Below, piece by piece: positions 5,347 to 5,655 of a stretch of 5,655 bases of DNA. The notes below the pieces were generated by a model. It was not told where the DNA came from and ran no database searches. It saw nothing but the letters and a program-made list of their open reading frames with translations. The stretch is from Actinomycetes bacterium. GTDB taxonomy: Bacteria > Actinomycetota > Actinomycetes > JAHEKZ01. Numbering within the stretch: position 1 is the stretch's first letter; every line of letters begins with the position of its first letter. The position numbers and the translations under genes were made by a program. The stretch covers positions 1-5,655 of the forward strand of contig JAJAYM010000003.1 of the NCBI GenBank assembly GCA_027117675.1, given 5' to 3'.

Positions 5347-5545
5347 TTGTTGGTAGCAGTGCCAGGTGACGGTCACCTCATGGTTGGGTCACCGTCACTG
5401 AGTCCGGCGTCGATCCGGGCGACATGTTTGGCGCTGAGTTTGTCGGTGGATGCCCGGAGCGCGTTGCGGATCCGGTAGAGCGTGGTGATTGCGGCCCCCG
5501 GTGACCGAGTTGCTCTTGGCACGTGTTCTCCACCGAGCGTCGTAC
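5347..5545 (-). pseudogene. ISL3-family transposase remnant (internal fragment, frameshifted)
   Basis: On the minus strand, reading from 5545 downward, frame pieces give VRRSVENTCQEQLGHRG (5545-5495), then after one or two shifts LYRIRNALRASTDKLSAKH (5480-5424) continuing to LSDGDP (ending 5385), and after one more shift EVTVTWHCYQQ (5379-5347). These match, in order, the internal LGHRG..DPLYRIRN-LR and W-CYQ region of actinobacterial ISL3 transposases. A single lost base near 5380-5385 would explain the last shift. Both the N-terminal zinc-finger/HTH part and the C-terminal part with the final catalytic Glu are absent, and a stop follows at 5326-5328. It is a dead fragment, not a mobile element. 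Confidence 0.65.
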
Positions 5546-5655
5546 GGGCCGGGCACGTGCCTGGCTCGCGGATGAGGGCTACGGGCCGATCCGCTGACTG
5601 TCCGACCGAGGACCACGTCCCCACAGGCCAATTCAGCGATTCACTCGTCTTGCAC
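5546..5655. other. Right edge of window, no supported feature
   Basis: The minus strand could carry further N-terminal ISL3 sequence, but no frame here gives motifs I recognise, and the frame matching the GHRG piece has a stop near 5575. There are no terminal inverted repeats, RNA genes or promoters I can support. Confidence 0.4.

Noticed and set aside
5364..5378. Perfect palindrome AGGTGACGGTCACCT as an operator
   Set aside because: It lies inside the ISL3 remnant, where it encodes part of EVTVTWH on the minus strand, so the symmetry is explained by coding sequence and chance.
5161..5478. 105-codon plus-strand frame at the right end
   Set aside because: It overlaps the ISL3 remnant antisense, has no ribosome site, and its translation resembles no protein.

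Overview
The window looks like accessory DNA from a high-GC Gram-positive bacterium (actinobacterium). I infer this from the strongly GC-biased codon use of the transposon genes (one sampled 60-base line in istA has 45 G+C) and from the style of the secreted protease, the lipoprotein and the ImmA/ISL3 remnants. I cannot name a species.

Layout. (1) Bases 1-79 hold the end of an unidentified open frame. (2) Bases 80-2664 are an apparently complete IS21-family insertion sequence of 2585 bp. It has 12-base terminal inverted repeats, three 23-24 bp subterminal repeats on the left and four on the right, and the genes istA (DDE transposase) and istB (AAA+ helper ATPase), coupled by an ATGA overlap. 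The istA leader can fold into a long hairpin that buries the istA ribosome binding site; this is the most interesting regulatory structure here. (3) Bases 2748-3179 encode an unrecognised protein of up to 143 aa containing a perfect 21-bp tandem duplication. (4) Bases 3342-4660 are lower in GC (31 of 60 bases in one sampled line). They encode a small secreted matrixin-like zinc protease with eight cysteines, followed closely by a lipoprotein of unknown function. The two may form an exported pair. (5) Bases 4661-5655 hold no intact gene and look like a gene graveyard: a possible frameshifted short reading frame, a clear but multiply frameshifted ImmA/IrrE-type metallopeptidase remnant, and a minus-strand ISL3-family transposase remnant.

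The IS21 element works as a unit: IstA binds the end repeats and catalyses strand transfer, while IstB helps target capture. The protease-lipoprotein segment is the only other part that looks intact and possibly functional. The ImmA and ISL3 remnants are both typical of mobile islands, which suggests an old integrated element that has decayed and then received the IS21 copy. I found no defence system, CRISPR array or RNA gene that I could support.
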